DNA of 64,000 bases, from the NCBI RefSeq assembly GCF_036226885.1, contig NZ_CP109027.1, positions 5,890,001-5,954,000 of the forward strand, written 5' to 3'. Numbering within the stretch: position 1 is the first letter of the stretch; each line of letters starts with the position of its first letter. The notes beneath the pieces were generated by a model. That model saw nothing but the letters and a program-made list of their open reading frames with translations, had not been told where the DNA came from and did not search any database. This DNA is from Streptomyces sp. NBC_00663. GTDB lineage: Bacteria > Actinomycetota > Actinomycetes > Streptomycetales > Streptomycetaceae. The position numbers and the translations under genes were made by a program. Below are positions 56,970 to 64,000 of this stretch, piece by piece.

Positions 56970-57139
56970 TGAGCGAGGTCACGATGACGCACCCCGAACT
57001 GCCCGACCAGCCGATCACCGTTGCCGAGGAATCGGTCCCCCATTACCAGGCCTCCGGGTGGGAGCTCGCCGAGCAGGCCCCGCCCACCACCACCCAGCCC
57101 AAGGCGCGGCGCCGGCGGCAGACAGGAGATGAGAGCTGA
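56969..57139 (+). CDS. 56-residue phage protein
   Basis: The ATG shares one base with the preceding stop and the stop shares one base with the tail tube start (TGATG at both ends). The product is SEVTMTHPELPDQPITVAEE, then SVPHYQASGWELAEQAPP and a basic end KARRRRQTGDES. Its YQASGWELAE motif is like that of small proteins before tail tube genes in other actinophages (recall). Confidence 0.65.
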   Translation: MSEVTMTHPELPDQPITVAEESVPHYQASGWELAEQAPPTTTQPKARRRRQTGDES

Positions 57140-57621
57140 TGCCAGCCACACCGATCAACGCCTCGGTGCGCTACTACCGGCGCGGCACGACCAAGGTCGT
57201 CTGGTGCCCGACGATCGCCAACAAGTCGGCGCCCACCCGAGCCGAGATCAACGCGGGCACCGAACTGTCCGGCGAGACGGGCGCGATGTCCGGCTGGCAG
57301 ACCACCTCTGCCACGGTGCCCACCGCGGCCCTCGGCTCGCGGTTCACACCGACCGTCCCGGGTGAGATCACGGCAGCCGATTCGTCGCTGACGTTCTGGG
57401 CGTCCAAGAACGGCGACGACGTCCGCACCCTGCTGCAGCGCGAGGCGATCGGGTTCGTCATCTGGATGGACGAGGGCGACGTCAGCGGGCAGACCTGCGA
57501 CGTCTACCCGGTCCAGGTCACCTCGCAGGCCAAGGTCCGCGAACTGGACCAAGCCGCGCAGATCATGGCCCAGTTCGCCATCACCAGCGAGCCGGCCGAG
57601 AACGTCACCATCCCGGCCTGA
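57139..57621 (+). CDS. major tail tube protein
   Basis: The product has 160 residues. It is beta-rich, starting PATPINASVRYYRRGTTKVV, with the middle GWQTTSATVPTAALGSRFTP and the end AQIMAQFAITSEPAENVTIP, a typical tail tube closing strand. It is the repeated subunit of the flexible tail. Position just before the tail adaptor and chaperone genes supports this. Confidence 0.8.
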   Translation: MPATPINASVRYYRRGTTKVVWCPTIANKSAPTRAEINAGTELSGETGAMSGWQTTSATVPTAALGSRFTPTVPGEITAADSSLTFWASKNGDDVRTLLQREAIGFVIWMDEGDVSGQTCDVYPVQVTSQAKVRELDQAAQIMAQFAITSEPAENVTIPA

Positions 57622-57623
57622 CC

Positions 57624-58133
57624 ATGAGGTCGGCACAGATCCTCGGCACCGGGCAGCTGATCGAACTGTCCCGCCGTCTGCGGGCGGCGGGCGGTCCGAA
57701 GCTCCGGGCCAACACCGCCCGCCGGGTGCGACGCGCGGCCGAGCCGCTGCACCGCGACCTGCAGCAGGCCATCCGGTCTCAGCCGCTGGTCTCGGAGGGC
57801 CGCAAGCCGGGCAAGCGCGGCGGCCCGTCGCCGACCACCAGGCCGTTCCGGGCGATGCTCGCGGGCGGCATCCGGATCAGCGTGCGATCCGGTGGTACCC
57901 CAGGCGCACGCGTGTGGATGGACTTCTCCCGGCTGGAGCCCGGCGCGCGCGGTGTGCCGAAGCAGATCGACGACGGCAGGCTCAGGCACCCCGTGTTCGG
58001 CAACAAGAGGCGGTGGGCGAACCAGTGGGCCCGCCCGTCGGGCTGGTGGACCAAGACCGTCCGCGACGGCACCCCGCGCATGCGGGCCGAGATCGAACGG
58101 GTCCTCGGCGACGTGCGCCGGGACCTCCAGTGA
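57624..58133 (+). CDS. HK97 gp10-like minor tail/adaptor protein
   Basis: The product has 169 residues, basic, with ELSRRLRAAGGPKLRANTAR, then RRAAEPLHRDLQQAI and a mid-part with Pro/Gly. It resembles phage HK97 gp10-type proteins, though gp10 normally lies before the tube gene. A short Arg-rich end precedes the chaperone gene. Moderate confidence in family. Confidence 0.65.
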   Translation: MRSAQILGTGQLIELSRRLRAAGGPKLRANTARRVRRAAEPLHRDLQQAIRSQPLVSEGRKPGKRGGPSPTTRPFRAMLAGGIRISVRSGGTPGARVWMDFSRLEPGARGVPKQIDDGRLRHPVFGNKRRWANQWARPSGWWTKTVRDGTPRMRAEIERVLGDVRRDLQ

Positions 58134-58146
58134 GAAGAGACAGCGC

Positions 58147-58593
58147 ATGATCATCGAGTACGTGCACGACGACGACACCGTGGAACGGGTGTCGACCGGC
58201 GACCTGTCGGCGATCGAGGCCGCCACCGTCGAGGAGGCCATCGGCAACGTGCCGTGGCGGGTCATCGAGGACCGGCTACGCGTGGGGGACCCCACCTCGA
58301 TGCGCGCTGTGCTGTGGGCATTTCGCCGACGCACCGAGCCGGAACTGAAGTTCGCCGACTTCGACGTGCCCGGCTGGCGGCACCGGCTCAGGGCGGGCAT
58401 CGAGCGGGCCGAGATCGACGAGGCCCTGACCAACATCATGGCCGAGGCCCTCGCCAAGAGCGAGGACAGCACGATCGACCGACTGACGCCGCACCTGCGC
58501 AAGCTCGCCGACAACCGCGACGACGTCGACGCGGCGCTCGAAGACCTGGGAAAAGGCCACTTGGTGCGCCGCCGCCAGGCCTCCGCGGACTGA
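58147..58593 (+). CDS. tail assembly chaperone (short form, G)
   Basis: The product has 148 residues from an ATG. Helical segments include IEAATVEEAIGNVPWRVIED, ADFDVPGWRHRLRAGIERAE and STIDRLTPHLRKLADNRDDV. It sits between the tube-proximal genes and the tape measure, the standard place for the lambda G/GT pair. The frame holds a G GGA AAA slippery heptamer 40 bases before its stop, giving a second, longer product. Confidence 0.85.
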   Translation: MIIEYVHDDDTVERVSTGDLSAIEAATVEEAIGNVPWRVIEDRLRVGDPTSMRAVLWAFRRRTEPELKFADFDVPGWRHRLRAGIERAEIDEALTNIMAEALAKSEDSTIDRLTPHLRKLADNRDDVDAALEDLGKGHLVRRRQASAD

Positions 58594-58712
58594 TCGTCGA
58601 GTACCGGTGGCTGCTCGCGCACCACCTGCACATCCGTCCTTGGGAGATCGGCCTCCTGTCCGCCGACGAGCTTGAGGACGCGGTCGCCTGGATCAACCGG
58701 CACATCGCCTGA
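58147..58712 (+). CDS. tail assembly chaperone (frameshifted long form, GT)
   Basis: After a -1 slip at 58548-58554, translation continues in the other frame through RPLGAPPPGLRGLIVEYRWL and the T-like domain LHIRPWEIGLLSADELEDAV to the stop at 58710-58712. The long form would be 188 residues (136 shared plus 52). The T domain recruits the tail tube subunits while G coats the tape measure. It ends 17 bases before the tape-measure start. Confidence 0.85.
58548..58554 (+). promoter_or_regulatory. programmed -1 ribosomal frameshift site
   Basis: GGGAAAA is in phase as G GGA AAA, matching the X XXY YYZ rule used by lambda and many siphoviruses in this gene. GC-rich sequence that could form a stimulatory structure follows. 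Confidence 0.88.
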
Positions 58713-58729
58713 AGGGGGTGACGTGACCG

Positions 58730-61489
58730 GTGGCAGAGCGCTTGATGTTCACCCTGGCCGGCCGCGACGAGCTGTCCCGCGTCATGAACGGCACCGCCGA
58801 CTCAGCCGACCGGCTGCGGCTGCGGCTGGCCGGCATCACCGCCGACGCGGACGGCAACCTCCGCGACTTGCAGGGCCGGTTCCTGACGCTGACCGATGCC
58901 CAGCGTCAGGTCGATGACCGGGCGGCCCAGGTACACAGCCGGTTCACCGCGCTGTCGGATGCGTCCGACAAGCTCGGCGAGGCGATCAAGGGCAGCCTGA
59001 TCAGCCTGGCGCCGGCGGCGATTCCCGCGGCCGCCGGACTGGCCGCGTCCGCCGCCGCGGTGGCGGCCCAGTTCGGGTCGGTCGCCCTGGCGGCGGCCGC
59101 GTACAAGCTGGCGCTGGGCCCGCAGATCACCGCCATCGGTGACGCCATCTCGGCGCAGGACGCCTACGAGGAGGCCGTCCGCACCAGCGGCGCCACCTCC
59201 CAGCAGGCCATCGCCGCGCAGGCCAAGTACCAGCAGCAGCTGGACAAGATGCCGCAGGCGACGCGGGAAGCGGCGGTCGCGGTCGGCCTGCTCAAGGACA
59301 ACTACCAGGAGTGGAGCGACAGTCTCTCCGGTGACGTGATGGCCCCCTTCACCAAGGGGATCGCCGTCGCCAACGCGCTGCTGCCCAAGACGACCGGCCT
59401 CGTCCAGGGCGCCTCGGGCCAGTTCGACCGGCTGATCACCCTGGTCGGCGGGGCGATCTCCACACCCGGGTTCGACGCCCTGACCGACAGGGTCACCGAC
59501 TTCTCCGAACAGACCCTGCGCGAGGGCGTCGACAGCCTGACCGTCTTCCTGTCCAAGCTGCAGTCCGGGGAGTACGACAACAGCGAGCTGTCCAAGTGGA
59601 TGAGCTGGGCCCAGGAACAAGGGCCGGTGGTGTGGGACACGCTGGAGAACGTCGGCGACGCGCTGCTGCATGTCCTCGAAGCGGGGGCGGACGTCGGCGT
59701 CGGCATGCTCGACGTCGTCAACACCCTGTCCGACATCGTGTCCGCGGTGCCGCCCGAGGGGATCGCGCTGCTGCTGCAGCTGGCCATCGCCATCAAGGCC
59801 GTGCGCCTGGCCTCGGCCGGGATGGACGCCGCCCGCGCCGCGATGGCCGCTATCGGCGTGCAGATCACCGCCACCGCCACCGCGGCCGCTGGTGCGACCA
59901 CCGCCACCGGCGGGTTCACCGCAGCGCTCGGCGCTATGTCCAAGGGCGCCAAGCTCGCCCTGGCTGGCACCGGCCTGGGCCTGTTGCTCATCACCCTCGA
60001 CTCGCTGTCGACGAGCAGCCAGAAACCCAAGCCGGACATCGACAAGCTGTCGACGTCGCTGATCGAGCTGGGCCGCTCGGGCAAGGTGTCCGGCGAGGCG
60101 CTGCGCGTGTACGGCTCGGACCTCGGCAGTCTGTCGGACGCGCTGGACACGATCTACAACCCGTCCGGGTTCGAGTCGTTCCTGCAGGGCTGGGCCGAAT
60201 TCCTGGGCACGGACTCCACCGGCGTGAAGAACGCCAAGGAGGACATCGACGGCATCGACGAGGCGCTCGCTTCCCTGGTGTCGCAGGGCAAGGCGGACGA
60301 GGCCGCGGCCGCCCTGGACATGACCATCAAGAAGCTGGGGTTGTCCGGCGATGCCGCCGAGGAATTCAAGAGTCAGCTCGACGGCTACAAGGACTCGCTC
60401 GCAGGGCAGGCCCTCGAACAGCAGCTGGCGGCCGAGTCGATGGGGCTGTTCGGCGCTCAGGCCGCCGATGTACAGGCCGAGCTCGAGGCAGCGAAGGCCA
60501 GCACGGACGGGATGCGGCAGAGCATCCAGGCGCTCAACGAGGTCAACCGCGCTGGCATCGACGGCATGATCGGCTTCGAGGCCAGCATTGACGCCGCATC
60601 CAAGGCCGCGCAGGAGAACGCCGGCGTCCTGGACATGCAGAACGGCCAGCTCACCCTCAACACGGACAAGCAGCGGGCGGCGGCGCAGGCCCTGACCGAC
60701 CTCGCTTCCAAGACGGACGGGGCGACGGCGGCCGCCCGCGACTCGGGCTCGTCGTGGGAAGAGGTCTCCGGCATCTACGAGCGCGGCCGCCAGCAGCTCA
60801 TCAAGAACGCCCAGCAGATGGGCCTCAACGAGGAGCAGGCCAGGCAGCTGGCGGACGAGATCCTCAAGGCACCCGACAAGACGGCGTTCCTCAAGGGCGA
60901 CATCGAGGACCTGAAGAAGAAGCTGGCCGACGCCAAGGAGCGGCTGAAGAACGCACCCTCGTCCAAGACGGCCGCGATCCGCGGGGACATCGCCGACCTG
61001 CAGCGGAAGATCGCCCTCGCCAAGGACGCCCTGAACAACCTCGACGGCTACTCGGCGACGACGTGGATCTATACCAACTACTCGACGCCGCACCACATGT
61101 CGAACGGTGGCCTGCTGCACCGGGCGTCCGGCGGCCCGATCATCCCGGGGTTCCCGGGCGGCGGGCAGATCATCGGCCCGGGTACGAGCAAGTCCGACTC
61201 GGTCCTGCTGTGGGGCAGCAACGGCGAGTTCGTGATGCAGGAAGAGGCCGTGCGCACGTACGGCCTGGGGTTCATGGAGGCCGTGAACCAAGGGAAGTTG
61301 CCCGTCGGCCGTGAGGCCAGGCCGGGCAAGGCGGCTGCATCGACCGCGTCGGCGTCCGCGCTGGCGGGCGGGGATCCCCGGGCGGTGACCTACAACGTGT
61401 ACCCCCGGCAGTCAGTGATCAGCGTCGAGGACCTGCAGCTGCTTCAGCGGCAGGAGGAGGCGCGGCAGCGCGTAGGGAGGCCCCGCTAG
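58730..61489 (+). CDS. tape measure protein
   Basis: The product has 919 residues, the longest phage gene here, from a GTG. Hydrophobic stretches lie near 90-125, 345-365 and 405-425, with long helical, Ala/Lys/Asp-rich parts between (for example DIEDLKKKLADAKERLKNAP near 723). A Gly-rich RASGGPIIPGFPGGGQIIGP near 798 precedes the end. It sets tail length and may enter the host membrane at infection. By the usual 1.5 angstrom per residue rule the tail would be about 135-140 nm. Confidence 0.92.
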   Translation: MAERLMFTLAGRDELSRVMNGTADSADRLRLRLAGITADADGNLRDLQGRFLTLTDAQRQVDDRAAQVHSRFTALSDASDKLGEAIKGSLISLAPAAIPAAAGLAASAAAVAAQFGSVALAAAAYKLALGPQITAIGDAISAQDAYEEAVRTSGATSQQAIAAQAKYQQQLDKMPQATREAAVAVGLLKDNYQEWSDSLSGDVMAPFTKGIAVANALLPKTTGLVQGASGQFDRLITLVGGAISTPGFDALTDRVTDFSEQTLREGVDSLTVFLSKLQSGEYDNSELSKWMSWAQEQGPVVWDTLENVGDALLHVLEAGADVGVGMLDVVNTLSDIVSAVPPEGIALLLQLAIAIKAVRLASAGMDAARAAMAAIGVQITATATAAAGATTATGGFTAALGAMSKGAKLALAGTGLGLLLITLDSLSTSSQKPKPDIDKLSTSLIELGRSGKVSGEALRVYGSDLGSLSDALDTIYNPSGFESFLQGWAEFLGTDSTGVKNAKEDIDGIDEALASLVSQGKADEAAAALDMTIKKLGLSGDAAEEFKSQLDGYKDSLAGQALEQQLAAESMGLFGAQAADVQAELEAAKASTDGMRQSIQALNEVNRAGIDGMIGFEASIDAASKAAQENAGVLDMQNGQLTLNTDKQRAAAQALTDLASKTDGATAAARDSGSSWEEVSGIYERGRQQLIKNAQQMGLNEEQARQLADEILKAPDKTAFLKGDIEDLKKKLADAKERLKNAPSSKTAAIRGDIADLQRKIALAKDALNNLDGYSATTWIYTNYSTPHHMSNGGLLHRASGGPIIPGFPGGGQIIGPGTSKSDSVLLWGSNGEFVMQEEAVRTYGLGFMEAVNQGKLPVGREARPGKAAASTASASALAGGDPRAVTYNVYPRQSVISVEDLQLLQRQEEARQRVGRPR

Positions 61490-62458
61490 ATGCCCCTGAT
61501 CACAGCACCGGTCACCACCCCGGAAGAGCCGACCCCGCCAATCGATGTACCGGAGATCGGCTTTGCGGTCATCACGTACATCGACCCGGCTGGTACCCGG
61601 TGGCCAATGACGGACCTGGCCGCCGACTGGTACACCCTGGCCGAGGGCGTCTCCGGACTGGGCGCGGCCTCGTACTCGCTGACAGCGGACGATCACCCGC
61701 GGGGCGGTGCGCGGCTGCGGCACGTCCAGCCGCAGCCGCGCACGATCGTGTGGCCGCTCCTGGTCAAGGGCGCCGACCACACCGCATTCACCTCGAACTG
61801 GCGGCAGTTGGCGACGGCGTTCACGCGGACGCTGCGCCGCAAGGCGGACGGCTCGTTCAGCCCGGGCACGCTGGAGGTGGCGCGGCCGGACGGCGGCGTA
61901 CGCACGATCGCCGTCTACTACTCCGACGGCTACGACGGGCGCGGCCAGACCGCGACCGGTATCACGTGGGACTCGGCCGTCCTCACCCTGTGGTGCGAAG
62001 ACCCGTACTGGGTGGACGCGGAACCGGTGGTGGTGCACCGGGAGACCGGGGCGGACGTCGACTTCCTCATCCCTTTCCCTTCGGTGTCCTCCTCCCAAGT
62101 GCTCGGCGCAACCACGGTCGCCAACCCCGGCGACGTCGACGTGTGGCCGGTGTGGACGATCACCGGACCGGCCACGCTCATCACGTTCACCCGGGACGAC
62201 ACCGGCGAATCGTTCGCCCTCGACATGACGGCGACCGCGCACGGGGCGCTGCTGGCGGGCGAGACCGTGACGGTGTCCACCGATCCTCCGCGTGTGCGCT
62301 CCGGCACCGGCGAGAACCTCGTCGCAGGGCTCAACTGGCCCGAGGCCGTTCTGTGGTCGCTGCCCCCGGGCCCCACCCCGGTCACCTTCCAACTCGACGG
62401 CGCCGCCCCCGGGAGCGCCGTCGACCTCGTCTTTCACCCGAGGTACGAGACCGCATGA
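61490..62458 (+). CDS. distal tail-like protein
   Basis: The product has 322 residues starting right after the tape measure stop. It has the beta-rich build of Dit/phage tail family proteins: YIDPAGTRWPMTDLAADWYT near 30, LTLWCEDPYWVDAEPVVVHR near 165, and a second beta domain. It forms the hub at the tail tip. It overlaps the next gene by four bases. Confidence 0.8.
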   Translation: MPLITAPVTTPEEPTPPIDVPEIGFAVITYIDPAGTRWPMTDLAADWYTLAEGVSGLGAASYSLTADDHPRGGARLRHVQPQPRTIVWPLLVKGADHTAFTSNWRQLATAFTRTLRRKADGSFSPGTLEVARPDGGVRTIAVYYSDGYDGRGQTATGITWDSAVLTLWCEDPYWVDAEPVVVHRETGADVDFLIPFPSVSSSQVLGATTVANPGDVDVWPVWTITGPATLITFTRDDTGESFALDMTATAHGALLAGETVTVSTDPPRVRSGTGENLVAGLNWPEAVLWSLPPGPTPVTFQLDGAAPGSAVDLVFHPRYETA

Positions 62459-63627
62459 CCATCCAACTGCTGGTCACCGACCGCAACCTGAACGTCCTCG
62501 GCGACCCGCTCACCGGATGGACCAAGCTCAGCTGCGACCTGAACTTCAACGTCCCCGCTTCCGGCACGGTGACGCTGCCGGCGCGGCCGGAGACGATGCA
62601 GCTGCTGCAGTCCGGCAACCGGCTGATCGTGGTGAGGGACGGCGCCATCTGGTGCGCGGGCCCGTTCGAGGAACCGCAGAACTACAAGTGGGACCTGAGT
62701 GCGGACTCCGGCTACGGCACGGTCACCGCCGCCTACAGCGACGACCTCGCCCGGGTGGCCGGCTACCTCACCTACCCGGCCACCAACCTGGCGTTCGAGG
62801 ACCAGCTCACCGCCGTCGACCAGGTCTACGGGATCGTCGACTTCAACGCCGAGGTGATCATCCGGCAACTGGTCAACGAGAACTGCGGGCCCGGCGCACT
62901 GGCCAACCGGCGCATCGAGCACCTGGTCCTCGACGCCGTCGCCGGCGTCGGCATCAACACCTCGATCCGCACCCGGTTCGAACCGCTGCTGGACGTCTGC
63001 CGCACCGTCGCCGCCACCGACGGCCTGGGCTTCAGAACCCGGCAGGTCGGCGACGAGATCCGCTTCGGGGTGTACGCGCCCGTCGACCGCACCGGCACGG
63101 CCCGATTCTCCGCAGGCCTCGGCAACCTCCGGTCGGTGGCCTTCACGCTGGGCGCGCCGCTAGCGACGAGCGAACTGGTCCAGGGCGGCAACGACCCGCA
63201 CCAGGCAGCGACCCCGCCCAACACCCGCACCTACCGTGAGGTCACCTCGTCGGCAGCGGTGGCCGACTGGTACCGGGTCGAGAAGCTGATCGACGAGACC
63301 GGCACTGACAGGTGGGACGAGCTCGCCCAGGCCGGCATCGCCGCCCTGATCGAGGACCGCCCGCAGGCCTCCCTGGCAACGGTCACTGTCGACACCGCCG
63401 ACCTCAAGGCGGGCCGCGACTACGGCTTGGGCGACCGCGTCACCGTCGTGCTGCCCACCGGTCTGCAGGTCGCCGACATCGTGCAGACCATCCGCCTGGA
63501 AGCCACCCCCGACAGCGGCGAACTGGTGACCTCTGTCATCGGCAACAGCGACAAGACCACCACCTCGGCCACAGTGCGCCTGATCCGCGCCCTGGCCCGC
63601 AGGCTCGGACGACTGGAAGCGAGGTAG
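62455..63627 (+). CDS. tail-tip protein (ReqiPepy6 gp37-like)
   Basis: The product has 390 residues from an ATG overlapping the previous stop. The start TIQLLVTDRNLNVLGDPLTG, then LPARPETMQLLQSGNRLIVV and IIRQLVNENCGPGALANRRI, matches the Gp37-like siphovirus tail proteins of actinophages. Hub and Tal-like proteins here contact the cell surface. The C-terminal part (LATVTVDTADLKAGRDYGLG) is the usual closing domain. Confidence 0.82.
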   Translation: MTIQLLVTDRNLNVLGDPLTGWTKLSCDLNFNVPASGTVTLPARPETMQLLQSGNRLIVVRDGAIWCAGPFEEPQNYKWDLSADSGYGTVTAAYSDDLARVAGYLTYPATNLAFEDQLTAVDQVYGIVDFNAEVIIRQLVNENCGPGALANRRIEHLVLDAVAGVGINTSIRTRFEPLLDVCRTVAATDGLGFRTRQVGDEIRFGVYAPVDRTGTARFSAGLGNLRSVAFTLGAPLATSELVQGGNDPHQAATPPNTRTYREVTSSAAVADWYRVEKLIDETGTDRWDELAQAGIAALIEDRPQASLATVTVDTADLKAGRDYGLGDRVTVVLPTGLQVADIVQTIRLEATPDSGELVTSVIGNSDKTTTSATVRLIRALARRLGRLEAR

Positions 63628-63632
63628 GCGCC

Positions 63633-64000
63633 GTGGCCCAAGACAGCTGGCCGTCACCGGCACACAACGACAGGGCGGTCACGGACGCCGAGTTCGAGTG
63701 GATGGCACAGCGCTACTCCGACAGCGGCGTGTACGGAGACCCCCTCTACAACGAGGCCGTGGTATCCGCCGGGACAGGCCTGTCGGTCAACGTCCGCGGA
63801 TTCGTCCACGCCAGTGTGCGCGGGCACGCCTGGTACTCCGGCAGCTCCACCTCTGCCCTCGAAGTCGCCGGCAACGTCAGCGGCTCGACGCGCATCGACC
63901 GGGTCGTGCTGAGGCTGGACCGCTCGACGTGGAACGTGCGCGCCGTGGTCAAGCCGGGCACCCCGGGGGCCGGGGCGCCCGCACTCACCCAGGACGCCGG
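63633..64000 (+). CDS. tail protein, possibly receptor-binding (partial)
   Basis: A GTG behind GAGG starts a frame open to the window edge, giving at least 122 residues: AQDSWPSPAHNDRAVTDAEF, a stretch with NVRGFVHASVRGHAWYSGSS, then VVLRLDRSTWNVRAVVKPGT. This is like the upper baseplate or receptor-binding proteins after Gp37 in related phages. The rest lies outside. Confidence 0.7.
   Translation, partial: MAQDSWPSPAHNDRAVTDAEFEWMAQRYSDSGVYGDPLYNEAVVSAGTGLSVNVRGFVHASVRGHAWYSGSSTSALEVAGNVSGSTRIDRVVLRLDRSTWNVRAVVKPGTPGAGAPALTQDA

Larger units (their letters stand above)
32455..64000. mobile_element. siphovirus prophage (left 31.5 kb; right end outside window)
   Basis: This is a continuous phage module series: serine integrase, convergent early gene, repressor/Cro switch, small early genes, HNH, terminase, HK97-type head genes, tail genes with a frameshifted chaperone, tape measure and tail tip. 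All structural genes are intact, so it may be functional. Lysis genes, DNA replication enzymes and the second attachment site would have to lie beyond 64,000, unless the early region uses unrecognised types. Confidence 0.93.

Noticed and set aside
58802..61291. 829-codon open frame on the minus strand
   Set aside because: It is the antisense shadow of the tape measure gene, caused by high-GC codon bias. The sequence is low-complexity, and the plus-strand gene has the expected position and features.

Overview
This window is chromosomal DNA of a Streptomyces species. The DNA is very GC-rich, third codon positions are nearly all G or C, GTG and TTG starts are common, and many genes overlap by four bases. 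The gene series narK, nnaR, a membrane protein, a CGNR protein, sigU-rsuA, a HelD-type helicase, malic enzyme, hup, murA, YqgE, a DUF3039 protein, a sugar ABC transporter and a GH20 hexosaminidase follows, as far as I recall, the core order of S. coelicolor around SCO2943-SCO2959. Identifications rest on reading translated sequence; no database search was run.

The first half (1-32.4 kb) is host chromosome. After the end of a possible type VII secretion-associated protein come small membrane and lipoprotein genes, the nitrate pair narK-nnaR, and the sigU-rsuA pair. A terminator-linked structured RNA candidate lies just upstream of malic enzyme. Hup and murA converge on a strong bidirectional terminator, and the 3' end of murA is duplicated there. 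A likely chitin or GlcNAc-oligomer operon (binding protein, two permeases, hexosaminidase) has a near-consensus DasR site over its promoter. Next come a three-subunit molybdenum hydroxylase operon, a P-loop kinase, a tandem SUKH-4 protein, a zinc metallopeptidase with a beta-propeller-like tail, a small secreted protein and tRNA-Cys.

From about 32.45 kb to the right edge lies a siphovirus prophage. It is inserted by a large serine integrase into the 5' end of an MFS transporter gene, leaving a 71-codon chimeric remnant that runs into the integrase start. The right end of the prophage is outside the window. Its order is integrase; immunity region (leftward repressor, rightward Cro-like gene with an apparently leaderless promoter and palindromic operators); about 12 kb of small, mostly unrecognised early genes including DNA-binding proteins and a possible replication protein; HNH endonuclease; terminase small and large; HK97-type portal, protease and capsid; connectors; tail tube; a tail chaperone with a -1 frameshift site; tape measure; and tail-tip proteins.

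The most unusual signal is at 44.5-45.75 kb. Three consecutive small phage genes carry the same 5' leader (hairpin with a GTGAGAG loop, then CCAGTTGAA, then a strong ribosome-binding site). The first two also share a promoter built from 21-bp direct repeats. I know of no described element that matches it. Other points of note are the murA scar, the structured RNA before malic enzyme, the leaderless cro-type gene, a 22-residue membrane peptide gene, and a molybdenum-hydroxylase Fe-S subunit with a 350-residue disordered extension.
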